This document shows, piece after piece, positions 22,960 through 31,369 of a DNA stretch of 36,647 nt. How positions within the stretch are numbered: the stretch's first letter is position 1; each line of letters opens with the position of its first letter. The notes below the pieces were generated by a model. It was not told the DNA's origin and searched no databases. It saw only the letters and a list, made by a program, of their open reading frames with translations. The translations under genes were made by a program, and so were the position numbers. This DNA comes from Prochlorococcus sp. AG-402-N08 (GTDB lineage Bacteria > Cyanobacteriota > Cyanobacteriia > PCC-6307 > Cyanobiaceae), in assembly GCA_003216535.1 (NCBI GenBank), contig QCIS01000013.1:1-36647 (forward strand), given 5' to 3'.

Positions 22960-23226
22960 ATGATTGAAACTTCAGGTGTAATAGAAAAAGAGCAGGGAAA
23001 TGGATTTTATTTGGTTACATTAGAACAACCTGAAGGACATCAATGTTTATGTAGAGCTGCAGGTAAATTGACTAAATTTAGAATTAAATTATTAGCTGGA
23101 GACAAAGTGTTAGTTGAGATAAGTCCTTATGATCTTTCTAGAGGGAGGATAACTTATAGAGAAAGGAATGCCGGTGGTGCTAGACCTACAACTAATAAAA
23201 ATAATCCTAAGAGAAATAATAAGTAA
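22960..23226 (+). CDS. infA: translation initiation factor IF-1
   Basis: An 88-aa S1/OB-fold protein that binds the A site of the 30S subunit during initiation. Typical blocks: TSGVIEKEQGNGFYLVTLEQPEGHQCLCRAAGKLTKFRIKLLAGDKVLVEISPYDLSRGRITYR. The C-terminal tail (NAGGARPTTNKNNPKRNNK) is a basic extension beyond the usual 72 residues. In many bacteria infA is ribosomal-protein linked; here it stands alone between a small ORF and the convergent NTRC gene. The extension and slightly unusual sequence (GHQCLC for the common HVLAHI) suggest a divergent or second IF-1 copy, as I recall in some cyanobacteria. Confidence 0.88.
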   Translation: MIETSGVIEKEQGNGFYLVTLEQPEGHQCLCRAAGKLTKFRIKLLAGDKVLVEISPYDLSRGRITYRERNAGGARPTTNKNNPKRNNK

Positions 23227-23235
23227 AAAATTACA

Positions 23236-24609
23236 TTAGATAATATTTTTTATCGCCTCTTTAAACTCACTTCTTTGTTTAACGCCTTGCCATTGTTTTT
23301 TTAATAATTTTTCTTTAAAAAGTTGAACTGTTGGTGTACCGTTAATACCAGCTTGTTTTGCAATATCTTGATCTTTATCAATATCTATTTCAACGCCAAG
23401 CACTGCACCATCAAGTTCTTTAATTACCCTTTTTAACTGAGGTTTCAAAACATGACATGGGCCGCAACTTGGGGAACTAAAAATTACTAATATCGGTTTT
23501 TTACTCTCGTGATAAAGTTTCCTTAATGCATAACTGCCTTTTTGCCATTCAGAATTTAAATCAAAAGTATCTTCATTAACTTCTTCTTCCTTAAAATCTG
23601 ATGAATTAAGTTTTTCGGGTTCGGGTGTTTCTCTGACTATTGTTTTTGCTAAGTTTTTCTCAGCTAGCCACCTTTCAGTAGCTAATGCTGCCATGCATCC
23701 AGTTCCTGCAGCGGTAACTCCTTGTCTCCACTCAGAATCAACAACATCCCCTGCTGCAAAAATGCCTTCGATAGATGTTTCGGGTCTTCCTGATTTGCAA
23801 GCAATATATCCTTTATTATCTAAATCAATTTTGTTGCTTAAGAACTTCGTATTTGGTGTGTGCCCTATTGCGTAAAAAAGACCCTTTATATTGATTTCCC
23901 CTCTACCTTCTTGAGAGTTAATAGTTTCAATTTTCTCAAGCCATTCAGAACCATCAGCTTTATCAACTTTTGTGTTCCAATGGATTTCTATCTTTGAATT
24001 AGCTTTTACTCTATCAACCATTGCTGCGCTAGCCTTTAATTTTTCTGATCTAACAATTAAATGCACTTTGCTGCCATATTTTGTGAGGTATGCTGCTTCT
24101 TCACATGCAGAGTCGCCTCCTCCTATAACCGCTAATTCTTCATCTCTGAATTGTGGAGTTGCTCCATCACAAATTGCACAAGCACTAATTCCTTTACTCC
24201 AGAATTTATCTTCATTTATCACGCCTAATCTATTTGCACTTGCTCCAGTTGCAATAATAATTGAATTAGCTTTTAAAGTCCCTTCTAAAGTTTTTAATTC
24301 AAAAGGATGTGAATCAGCATTTATTGAGACAACATCACTTTCGTATAAATTAGTACCCCATCTTTCTGCTTGAGCCTTCATTAGATCCATCAATTCAGGT
24401 CCTAATACTCCATCTGGAAAACCTGGATAATTTTCAACAAATGTTGTAGTCATTAATTGCCCGCCAGGAATTCCACCTGAATTAAATCCTGTTACGAGCA
24501 AAGGTTGAAGATTTGCTCTTGCTGCATATATTGCGGCTGTATAACCTGCAGGGCCCGAACCTATGATTACAACATTCTCTACTTTTGAAGTATTCTCTTT
24601 ATTTTCCAT
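23236..24609 (-). CDS. trxB: NADPH-thioredoxin reductase fused to thioredoxin (NTRC)
   Basis: A 457-aa flavoenzyme fusion. The N-terminal FAD site is GSGPAGYTAAIYAARANL, the redox pair is CAICDG (in GISACAICDGATPQF), the NADPH site is GGGDSACEEAAYLT, and the second FAD-binding block is GIFAAGDVVDSEWRQGVTAAGTGC. A linker then leads to a C-terminal thioredoxin domain with the active site SPSCGPCHVLKPQLKRV. The full-length NTRC form is found in oxygenic phototrophs and reduces 2-Cys peroxiredoxins using NADPH. It converges on infA with nine bases between and follows the 74-aa gene upstream. Both CxxC sites are intact, so it should be active. Confidence 0.95.
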   Translation of the reverse strand: MENKENTSKVENVVIIGSGPAGYTAAIYAARANLQPLLVTGFNSGGIPGGQLMTTTFVENYPGFPDGVLGPELMDLMKAQAERWGTNLYESDVVSINADSHPFELKTLEGTLKANSIIIATGASANRLGVINEDKFWSKGISACAICDGATPQFRDEELAVIGGGDSACEEAAYLTKYGSKVHLIVRSEKLKASAAMVDRVKANSKIEIHWNTKVDKADGSEWLEKIETINSQEGRGEINIKGLFYAIGHTPNTKFLSNKIDLDNKGYIACKSGRPETSIEGIFAAGDVVDSEWRQGVTAAGTGCMAALATERWLAEKNLAKTIVRETPEPEKLNSSDFKEEEVNEDTFDLNSEWQKGSYALRKLYHESKKPILVIFSSPSCGPCHVLKPQLKRVIKELDGAVLGVEIDIDKDQDIAKQAGINGTPTVQLFKEKLLKKQWQGVKQRSEFKEAIKNII

Positions 24610-24688
24610 TTATTTGCTAATTTCACTATTAATGATAATAAACATACCCAAATAATGTAGGTCGGATATCACTCGATCGATTTATTAT

Positions 24689-24913
24689 TTAATCGTTGAC
24701 TTTTTGGTCTAAAAAATTTTTTAATTCCTTTGGGAAATTTAAAACAGAATCTTTTAAATTTTCGTTCTTTTCTCCAATATGTAATATCCACTCTCTAAAT
24801 TCTTCTGCGACTGCATAACTGTCTTCATATCTTTCTAAAGTGTCCATTGCTGAAATTCTGTTGGTAGCCCAACAGGTCGCAATGTCGATTCTCTTTCTAA
24901 TGAAATTGTCCAT
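24689..24913 (-). CDS. conserved hypothetical small protein (74 aa)
   Basis: A 74-aa soluble protein, probably all helical: MDNFIRKRIDIATCWATNRISAMDTLERYEDSYAVAEEFREWILHIGEKNENLKDSVLNFPKELKNFLDQKVND. The composition is clearly coding, and the run CWATNRISAMDTLERYEDSYAVAEEFREW looks conserved. There is no known domain. It lies between the 192-aa protein and the NTRC gene on the same strand, with gaps of 155 and 79 bases, so it may be independent. No function can be assigned. Confidence 0.6.
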   Translation of the reverse strand: MDNFIRKRIDIATCWATNRISAMDTLERYEDSYAVAEEFREWILHIGEKNENLKDSVLNFPKELKNFLDQKVND

Positions 24914-25068
24914 TGAAATCTAAAAGTTGTATATAAGATAAACACAAAACAAGGTATATCTATTGTCTAATAAGTTACAACTTTGTACTTTCAAACAATA
25001 ATTTAATCTTTAATTTATATTTGAGCCAAAATTTGTAGGAATTATAAAGAAAATATAAAGAAATAGGC

Positions 25069-25647
25069 TTAAACTGCCTCGCTATGATTTGCAAGTAGCC
25101 TTTCAACTTCTTCAAAACCCTCTTTAGCTGAATTTATTGCAAGTTCCTCGCTAACTCTTTCTTCTGATATTAATTTTGCGGATATTTTCTTTAAAAGAGT
25201 TTCTTTCTTTTCTCTCAGTGAACTAACAATTTCTTCTTCGATGATAGATTTTATTGCTTTAGAAATTATTTTTTTGTCATTTGCTTCCTCGAATGTGCCC
25301 TGAACTAATTCTTGAATAAATAATCGATGAACCTCACTACTCCTTAGAAAGCTTTCTGTGGCATTAATAATTCCTTCAACAAGAGCTTCATCAGGTTCAG
25401 AGTCATTTTCTGCCAGCTTAAATTCCCAATCTAAATGTCTTCTTTGCCAACCTGCCGAGTGGAGACTAGGCATGACTGTCTGGGAATAAGTATCAACTGA
25501 CATTTCATAAATTCTCTCTGCTAATCTCTCGCACCAATCTTTACCATGCTTTTCTAGATTTTTCTGCATAGCTTGTCTTGGAACAGCATGACCACCATGA
25601 TGACTGTGACATACTCCATCAGGACATTCGATTGCTTTTATACTCAT
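25069..25647 (-). CDS. conserved hypothetical protein (192 aa) with His/Cys-rich N-terminus
   Basis: A 192-aa soluble protein. The N-terminal segment CPDGVCHSHHGGH (residues 8-20) carries two cysteines and four histidines, a layout that could bind a metal ion. The middle contains HGKDWCERLAERIYEMSVDTYSQTVMPSLHSAGWQRRHLDWEFKLAENDSEPDE, which looks conserved, and the C-terminal half is long charged helix, probably coiled-coil. I do not recognise a family; it seems cyanobacterial. It diverges from pntA1 over 105 bases. A regulatory or metal-storage role cannot be tested from sequence. Confidence 0.6.
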   Translation of the reverse strand: MSIKAIECPDGVCHSHHGGHAVPRQAMQKNLEKHGKDWCERLAERIYEMSVDTYSQTVMPSLHSAGWQRRHLDWEFKLAENDSEPDEALVEGIINATESFLRSSEVHRLFIQELVQGTFEEANDKKIISKAIKSIIEEEIVSSLREKKETLLKKISAKLISEERVSEELAINSAKEGFEEVERLLANHSEAV

Positions 25648-25752
25648 TGGATTATTTAGTGCCTATATTCTAGATAGCTATTTTTTTTAGAAAAGAAAAT
25701 ATATTTTTAACAAAAATCCAAGACTTTTGACTTTCTTCAATTTATATTTAGT

Positions 25753-26904
25753 ATGTTTAAAAAAATAAATAAATTGACAAAGATACTTATTCCTTCCGAA
25801 ACAAGCTCTGGTGAAAGGAGAGTTTCAGCTACACCAGAAGCGGTAAAGAAATTAAAAAGCCTTGGATGTGATGTTTATATTGAAAGTTCAGCAGGAAAAT
25901 TATCAGGATTTAATGACTTATCATATGAAGTATCGGGCGGAACAATAATAAATAATTTAGATCAAAAAATTTGGGGTGAAGCGGACTTGATATTTTGTGT
26001 AAAAACTCCATCAGAGGATAATTTAACTAAATTAAAGAAAGGCGCTGTTCTTCTTGGTCTTCTTAACCCATACGGTAATAAGGAGCTTCTCAGGATTATT
26101 AATAGTAATAAGATTTCAGCTTTATCACTAGAATTGCTTCCTAGGATTAGTAGAGCTCAATCTTCTGATGTTCTTTCTTCACAGGCCAATATCGCCGGAT
26201 ACAAAGCAGTTCTTTTAGCTGCAAGTGAGTTAGATAGATATTTTCCAATGCTTATGACTGCAGCAGGCACTGTTCAGCCTGCCAAAGTAGTGGTTCTTGG
26301 TGGAGGAGTTGCAGGATTGCAGGCTGTTGCTACAGCAAAAAGACTTGGTGCAATAGTATTTGTATCTGATATTAGACCTGCTGTTAAAGAACAAGTAGAG
26401 TCACTTGGAGCAAGGTTTATAGAACTTCCTGAAGTGGATGAAAAACCAGGCGAGGCAGGAGGTTATGCAAAGTCCGTAACTCCTGAATTTCTCTCAAAAC
26501 AGAAGGCTACTCTCACTAAGTATTTATCTGAAGCTGATGTTGCTATTTGTACTGCTCAAGTTCTAGGCAAAAAGGCTCCTGTTTTAATAGATTTCCCAAT
26601 GATTGAAAAAATGAGGCCTGGAGCAGTAGTGATTGACTTAGCAGTTTCTCAAGGAGGGAACTGCGAAGGAACAAAATCAAATGAAACCATTATCAAAGAT
26701 GGTGTAAAGCTCATAGGTGCTGGTGAATTACCTTCATCAGTTCCTTACGATGCTAGTTCACTTTATGCTAAGAACTTAACATCTTTGATTACACCATTTA
26801 TAAAAGATGGTGTAATTAAATTAGATAAAGAGGATGAACTTATTTCTGGATGTCTATTAAGTGATGAAGGAGTTGTCCTTCAAAATAAAGTTTTTGAAAA
26901 TTGA
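25753..26904 (+). CDS. pntA: NAD(P) transhydrogenase subunit alpha, part 1 (domain I)
   Basis: A 383-aa cytosolic NAD(H)-binding part of proton-translocating transhydrogenase, which exchanges hydride between NADH and NADPH driven by the proton gradient. Typical segments: LIPSETSSGERRVSATPEAVKKLKSLGCDVYIES near the start, ALSLELLPRISRAQSSDVLSSQANIAGYKAV, the dinucleotide loop VVLGGGVAGLQAVATAKRLGA and the late YTAQVLGKKAPVLI-like TAQVLGKKAPVLIDFPMIEKMRPGAVVIDLAVSQGGN. In cyanobacteria alpha is encoded as two genes, so the length is complete. It is first of a three-gene operon, 12 bases before pntA2. Confidence 0.97.
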   Translation: MFKKINKLTKILIPSETSSGERRVSATPEAVKKLKSLGCDVYIESSAGKLSGFNDLSYEVSGGTIINNLDQKIWGEADLIFCVKTPSEDNLTKLKKGAVLLGLLNPYGNKELLRIINSNKISALSLELLPRISRAQSSDVLSSQANIAGYKAVLLAASELDRYFPMLMTAAGTVQPAKVVVLGGGVAGLQAVATAKRLGAIVFVSDIRPAVKEQVESLGARFIELPEVDEKPGEAGGYAKSVTPEFLSKQKATLTKYLSEADVAICTAQVLGKKAPVLIDFPMIEKMRPGAVVIDLAVSQGGNCEGTKSNETIIKDGVKLIGAGELPSSVPYDASSLYAKNLTSLITPFIKDGVIKLDKEDELISGCLLSDEGVVLQNKVFEN

Positions 26905-26916
26905 GGTTTTAAAATT

Positions 26917-27210
26917 ATGTCTTTTATAAGTCTTCTTTGGGTTCTTTTACTCGGTAGTTTGTTAGGCCTAGAGTTAATTGGAAAAGTTCCTCCAACCCTT
27001 CATACTCCCTTAATGAGTGGAGCAAATGCAATTTCAGGAATAACAATGCTGGCAGCATTGACTTTAATTGTAAAAGCAGGAGAAAATGTGCCACTTTTAA
27101 TTATTGGTTCAGTTTCTCTTGGATTCGCTCTTTTCAATGTTGTGGGCGGTTTCTTTGTAACTGATCGAATGCTCGCAATGTTTAGCCGAAAACCATCAAA
27201 TAAGAAGTAA
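26917..27210 (+). CDS. pntA2: NAD(P) transhydrogenase subunit alpha, part 2 (membrane part of domain II)
   Basis: A 97-aa membrane protein with three or four helices and the conserved segment KVPPTLHTPLMSGANAISGITMLAA, which matches the N-terminal membrane region of domain II (HTPLMSGANAISG). The split from the larger alpha part is normal in this group. It lies 12 bases after pntA1 and eight bases before pntB, so all three are surely one transcript. The ATG start at 26917 is preceded by GAGG. Confidence 0.96.
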   Translation: MSFISLLWVLLLGSLLGLELIGKVPPTLHTPLMSGANAISGITMLAALTLIVKAGENVPLLIIGSVSLGFALFNVVGGFFVTDRMLAMFSRKPSNKK

Positions 27211-27218
27211 TTATTAGT

Positions 27219-28658
27219 ATGAATCTACCTGTAATCATTAAATTTTCTATTGACCTTTTAGCTGTACTTTTACTAGCTTTGGGAATAAAAGGATTGTCAA
27301 AAGTAAAATCAGCAAGAGATGCAAATAGATTAGCTGCATTAGCGATGACGTTATCAGTAATAGGATTACTATCTTATTATTTGGGCACATCTGGAATTGC
27401 TATTCAGTCTTGGATTTGGATAATAATTGGATCAATCATAGGTAGTTTGTTCGGAGCAATACTTGCAAAAAAAGTACCGATGACCTCCATGCCTGAAACA
27501 GTTGCATTGTTTAATGGGTGTGGTGGAATGTCATCACTTTTAGTCGCCTTGGGAGTAGCTATTTTCCCTTTATCTAATAGTGTAGAAAATCTTGATTTTT
27601 TTAAGTCACTTATTAACGAAGTTTCTATATCTGTTTCGATATTTGTGGGTGCCATAACTTTCACTGGATCGATTGTTGCAATGGCTAAGTTACAGGGTTG
27701 GTTGTCAACTCCAGGATGGACTCAGAGTAAAGTTAGACATTTTGTAAATATTGTTTTTGCAGTTACTTCTTTGATTGCCTTTTTTGACTTGATAAACGGA
27801 AATACAAGTTCTATTTGGCTTTTAGTTATAGTTTCTTCTTTATTAGGTATTGGAGTTACTTTGCCAATTGGTGGAGCTGATATGCCAGTGGTTATATCTT
27901 TATTAAATAGTTATTCAGGGATTGCAGCAGCAGCAGCAGGTTTCGTTGTAGATAGTCAGCTTTTAATAGTAGCAGGAGCAATGGTTGGAGCAGCAGGTTT
28001 AATACTTACTCAAGTAATGTGCAAGGGGATGAATAGATCCTTAGTCTCAGTACTTTTTGGAGGATCTTTATCTGCTCAAAGTACGACCTCTTCTGGATCA
28101 GGAGAATATACAAATATAACTTCTTGCAGTGTTGAAGAATGTGCATTGACTTTAGAGGCAGCAAACAAGGTAATAATTGTTCCTGGTTATGGTCTCGCGG
28201 TAGCTCAGGCTCAGCATACTTTAAGGGAAGTGACAAAAAAATTAGAACAAAATGGTATTGAAGTTATCTATGCAATACATCCTGTAGCAGGCAGGATGCC
28301 TGGACATATGAATGTACTTTTGGCAGAAGCTGATGTTCCTTATGAACAACTTAAAGAGATGGATGTTGTGAATCCCGATTTTCCAGCAACCGATGTTGTT
28401 TTAGTTTTAGGAGCAAATGATGTAGTTAATCCTCAGGCTAAAAATGATAGCTCTTCCCCTTTATATGGCATGCCAGTTCTTGATGTGCAGGAAGCAAGAA
28501 CGGTATTTGTAATTAAAAGAGGAATGAGTGCAGGTTACTCTGGAATAAAAAATGATTTATTTGATCTGCCAAATACCTCAATGGTCTTTGGTGATGCAAA
28601 AAAGGTACTGAATGATTTGATTGGAGAATTAAAGGATCTTGGAGTTGGAGAGAAATAA
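27219..28658 (+). CDS. pntB: NAD(P) transhydrogenase subunit beta
   Basis: A 479-aa protein with an N-terminal membrane domain of about eight or nine helices and a C-terminal NADP(H)-binding domain III. The membrane part includes VPMTSMPETVALFNGCGGMSSLLVALG and IGGADMPVVISLLNSYSGIAAAAAGFV, both conserved. Domain III contains IIVPGYGLAVAQAQHTLREVTKKLEQNGIEVIYAIHPVAGRMPGHMNVLLAEADVPYEQL, LVLGANDVVNPQAKND and VIKRGMSAGYSG. The length is normal. It overlaps the following hydrolase start by 20 bases, suggesting the transcript may continue. Confidence 0.97.
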   Translation: MNLPVIIKFSIDLLAVLLLALGIKGLSKVKSARDANRLAALAMTLSVIGLLSYYLGTSGIAIQSWIWIIIGSIIGSLFGAILAKKVPMTSMPETVALFNGCGGMSSLLVALGVAIFPLSNSVENLDFFKSLINEVSISVSIFVGAITFTGSIVAMAKLQGWLSTPGWTQSKVRHFVNIVFAVTSLIAFFDLINGNTSSIWLLVIVSSLLGIGVTLPIGGADMPVVISLLNSYSGIAAAAAGFVVDSQLLIVAGAMVGAAGLILTQVMCKGMNRSLVSVLFGGSLSAQSTTSSGSGEYTNITSCSVEECALTLEAANKVIIVPGYGLAVAQAQHTLREVTKKLEQNGIEVIYAIHPVAGRMPGHMNVLLAEADVPYEQLKEMDVVNPDFPATDVVLVLGANDVVNPQAKNDSSSPLYGMPVLDVQEARTVFVIKRGMSAGYSGIKNDLFDLPNTSMVFGDAKKVLNDLIGELKDLGVGEK

Positions 28659-29724
28659 TAGTATATCTTTTAGTTTTTCAGATTACCTAAAAAATAAGCC
28701 ATTTCGAGAAGTCTTCCCTTGGATAGGTTGCGATTTACAAACTTTGAGAGATACTTTTGTTATTGATTTTGGTAAATCAAAAAAAAATAAAAAAATATTC
28801 TTTCCGATTAATAAAATTCTTTCAGAAAAATTTAAAAGTGATTATCTTCTGGGATTTTTAGAATTACCCGAAAAATTGAGCTCCCTTAGGGGTTTTGTAA
28901 TCGTTATACATGGTTTAGGGGGCTCAACTAAACGGTTTGGTTTAAGAAGAATCTCTAGGAAATTAGCAAATAATGGTTTTGGAGTTCTTAAATTAAATCT
29001 AAGAGGATCTGGATCTGCAAGATATTTAGCTAAAGGAAATTATTGTGCTAGATGCTCCAGTGATGTTATTTCAGCAATTAATTATTTTAAAAAATTCATT
29101 AATTTAGAGTTTAAAGATCTCATTAAGATGAATACTCTTCCAATTTACGGAGTTGGATTATCTTTAGGCGGAACAATTCTTTTAAACGCCTGCTTAGATT
29201 ACGATGAAAACAAAGGAGAAAAACTTTTAGATGGCCTAGCCTGTGTGAGTAGCCCTTTAGATTTATCATCATGCAGTCTCTGTATTGAAAAATTTAGAAA
29301 TTATATCTACCAAAAATGGTTACTTCATCGCTTAAAAAATCAGTTATGGGATGGATTTAATGATGAAGGCAAAATTCTTAATAATGAGAAATTAAGAAAA
29401 AAAATTAGAGCTTTAAAAAGTATAAGGGAATTTGATCAGAAATTTACAGCTCCAAGTTGGGGATTTGATTCTTTAGAAGATTATTATGTTAAAGCTTCTC
29501 CAATATTTAGAATCCAAAACTCAATAAAAAAATTACCTCAAATGCTTTTTATTCATGCCAAGGATGATCCCTGGGTTCCATATAAGGATACTTTGAATTT
29601 AAGAAAAGAATCTATTGATAAATTCACTATTTTTGTAACTGAAAAAGGAGGTCATAATGGTTTTCATTCAATTAATGGCTGCTGGTCAGACGAAGTCGTA
29701 AAGAACTGGTTTATGAGTATCTAG
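28639..29724 (+). CDS. YheT-like alpha/beta hydrolase
   Basis: A 361-aa protein of the YheT/BEM46-like group of alpha/beta hydrolases. Oxyanion block VIVIHGLGGSTKRFGLRRIS, then GVLKLNLRGSGSARY, nucleophile elbow YGVGLSLGGTILLNA, the acid in LFIHAKDDPWVPYKD and the histidine in EKGGHNGFHS are all there, so the catalytic triad is intact. The start is TTG at 28639, overlapping pntB by 20 bases; TTG at 28645 is an alternative. Substrate is unknown. It converges with the thioredoxin-like ferredoxin gene, sharing 14 bases. Confidence 0.88.
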   Translation: MELERNNSISFSFSDYLKNKPFREVFPWIGCDLQTLRDTFVIDFGKSKKNKKIFFPINKILSEKFKSDYLLGFLELPEKLSSLRGFVIVIHGLGGSTKRFGLRRISRKLANNGFGVLKLNLRGSGSARYLAKGNYCARCSSDVISAINYFKKFINLEFKDLIKMNTLPIYGVGLSLGGTILLNACLDYDENKGEKLLDGLACVSSPLDLSSCSLCIEKFRNYIYQKWLLHRLKNQLWDGFNDEGKILNNEKLRKKIRALKSIREFDQKFTAPSWGFDSLEDYYVKASPIFRIQNSIKKLPQMLFIHAKDDPWVPYKDTLNLRKESIDKFTIFVTEKGGHNGFHSINGCWSDEVVKNWFMSI

Positions 29725-30055
29725 GACTATTTAAAAATGGTGTTTTTTTAAAAATCCATTTTTCTATGGGCTTACCGTTAATAATATGTGAGGTAAAAAT
29801 TTCAGAAATTTTTTCTGGAGAAACTTTCTCATACCAAATACCATCAGGCCAAATAAGAAGAATTGGGCCGTTCTTACATACCCTTAAACAGTCAGCTTTT
29901 GATCTCAATATATGAACGTTTTTTGTAGAGGGATCATTCTCAAATTTTTTTAAAGTCTTTTTCAGACATTCCCATGCTTTTTGACCTTCATTGCCTTTAA
30001 AGCATTTCTGTTTTGTGGGTGTTGCGCATAGTAGAAGATGTTTTTTTATATTCAC
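29711..30055 (-). CDS. thioredoxin-like [2Fe-2S] ferredoxin
   Basis: A 114-aa cytoplasmic protein of the thioredoxin-like [2Fe-2S] ferredoxin family. Cluster cysteines are Cys10 (LLLCATPTKQKC) and Cys18, then Cys56 and Cys60 (ADCLRVCKNGPILLIWPDGIWYEKVSPEKISEIF), giving the C-x7-C and C-x3-C pairs. An extra Cys30 lies between. The C-terminal segment PDGIWYEKVSPEKISEIFTSHIINGKPIEKW is typical. Electron partner is unknown. Its stop region overlaps the convergent hydrolase by 14 bases, and it lies two bases after dxr, so it is probably in the dxr transcript. DXR itself uses NADPH, so the ferredoxin is not its obvious partner. Confidence 0.93.
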   Translation of the reverse strand: MNIKKHLLLCATPTKQKCFKGNEGQKAWECLKKTLKKFENDPSTKNVHILRSKADCLRVCKNGPILLIWPDGIWYEKVSPEKISEIFTSHIINGKPIEKWIFKKTPFLNSPRYS

Positions 30056-30057
30056 TT

Positions 30058-31287
30058 TTATCCAATACTTACGTATTTTTTCCCTTTTTTAATTTCTTGC
30101 TTAACAAAAAGTCTGGCCCAATTGTCTACTTCAAGAATATCCTCCAATTCGGGACTCAAATTCAAATGCTCCATATGTGATTCACAAGCTTTACTTATAA
30201 ATGTTGGAATTTCTTGAAAAGAAATTTTTTCTTTGAGGAATTGTTCAACAGCCATTTCATTAGCAGCATTTAAGACTGCAGGCATAGTCCCAGAAGATTT
30301 TCCTGCAGCATAGGCAAGTCCCATGCATGGATATTTAAACTCGTCTGGCTCTTTAAAAGTTAATTTTCCAATTTCACTTAGGTTTAATCTTTTCCAATTT
30401 GTTTTAAATCTTTCAGGCCAACTCAGCGCATATAAAATGGGTAGTTTCATATCTGGCCAACCTAATTGAGCTAATACTGAAGAATCTTCCATCTCAATCA
30501 TTGAATGAATAATACTTTGAGGGTGGATAACTATTTCGATATTTTCGTAAGAGGTCCCAAATAAATAATGAGCTTCTATAACTTCTAATCCTTTATTCAT
30601 AAGAGTTGCAGAATCTACAGTTATTTTTTTCCCCATATCCCAATTAGGATGTGAAGTCGCATCTTCCACTGTGACATGCTTTAAATCCTCAACGGCCCAA
30701 TCTCTGAAAGCACCACCAGAAGCTGTTAAGTGTATGGCTTTTAAACCTTTAGGCATCTCTCCGGTTGAAAAATCTGCATTTTCATAATTAGGTAATCCTT
30801 GTAAACATTGAAAGATAGCAGAGTGTTCTGAATCAGCAGGTAAAAGCCTACTATTATTTTTCTTTAATGCAGGAATAACAATTGGTCCTGCCGCAATTAA
30901 AGTTTCTTTGTTAGCAAGTGCAATATTTTTCCCCGCATTAATTGCTGACATTGTTGGAATTAAGCCTGCACAGCCTACTATCCCTGTTACCACAGTATCT
31001 GCCTTATCCCATGCTGCAACTGCGTTAATCCCCTGCTTTCCACCTAATACCAAGGGAGCATCATCCAACTCTAAGTTATTAATATTATCTTTTAAATCTT
31101 CTATAAGACTCTCATCCTCAATTGCAACTACCTCTGGTTGATGTGTTTTAACTTGTTCAGTTAATAAATTAATATTTCTTCCTGCAGAAAGAGCTACGGC
31201 TTTAAACTTATTAGGCTGCTCACTAGCTATTTCGAGAGTTTGAGTCCCTATTGAACCAGTAGAACCGAGCACAGTAATGTATTTCAA
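30058..31287 (-). CDS. dxr: 1-deoxy-D-xylulose 5-phosphate reductoisomerase
   Basis: A 409-aa cytoplasmic enzyme making 2-C-methyl-D-erythritol 4-phosphate in the MEP isoprenoid pathway, needed for chlorophyll phytol and carotenoids. NADPH-binding N-terminus [21 protein letters not shown]; metal/substrate region [17 protein letters not shown] with the DSEH motif; [12 protein letters not shown] and [31 protein letters not shown] are conserved. The length is normal. It is followed two bases later by the thioredoxin-like ferredoxin. Upstream is cysS on the same strand after an 82-base gap. Confidence 0.98.
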   Translation of the reverse strand: MKYITVLGSTGSIGTQTLEIASEQPNKFKAVALSAGRNINLLTEQVKTHQPEVVAIEDESLIEDLKDNINNLELDDAPLVLGGKQGINAVAAWDKADTVVTGIVGCAGLIPTMSAINAGKNIALANKETLIAAGPIVIPALKKNNSRLLPADSEHSAIFQCLQGLPNYENADFSTGEMPKGLKAIHLTASGGAFRDWAVEDLKHVTVEDATSHPNWDMGKKITVDSATLMNKGLEVIEAHYLFGTSYENIEIVIHPQSIIHSMIEMEDSSVLAQLGWPDMKLPILYALSWPERFKTNWKRLNLSEIGKLTFKEPDEFKYPCMGLAYAAGKSSGTMPAVLNAANEMAVEQFLKEKISFQEIPTFISKACESHMEHLNLSPELEDILEVDNWARLFVKQEIKKGKKYVSIG

Positions 31288-31369
31288 TTTTCTCTGATAT
31301 TTCTAATATCTTCCCATTTAAAGGTGTATTTAAAAAACAAAAATTTCAAATTGGTTTTTTTCTTAAAAT

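Noticed and set aside
25753-27210. Split pntA as a frameshift or broken gene
   Set aside because: Two-gene alpha subunits are normal in cyanobacteria; both parts have clean starts and stops.
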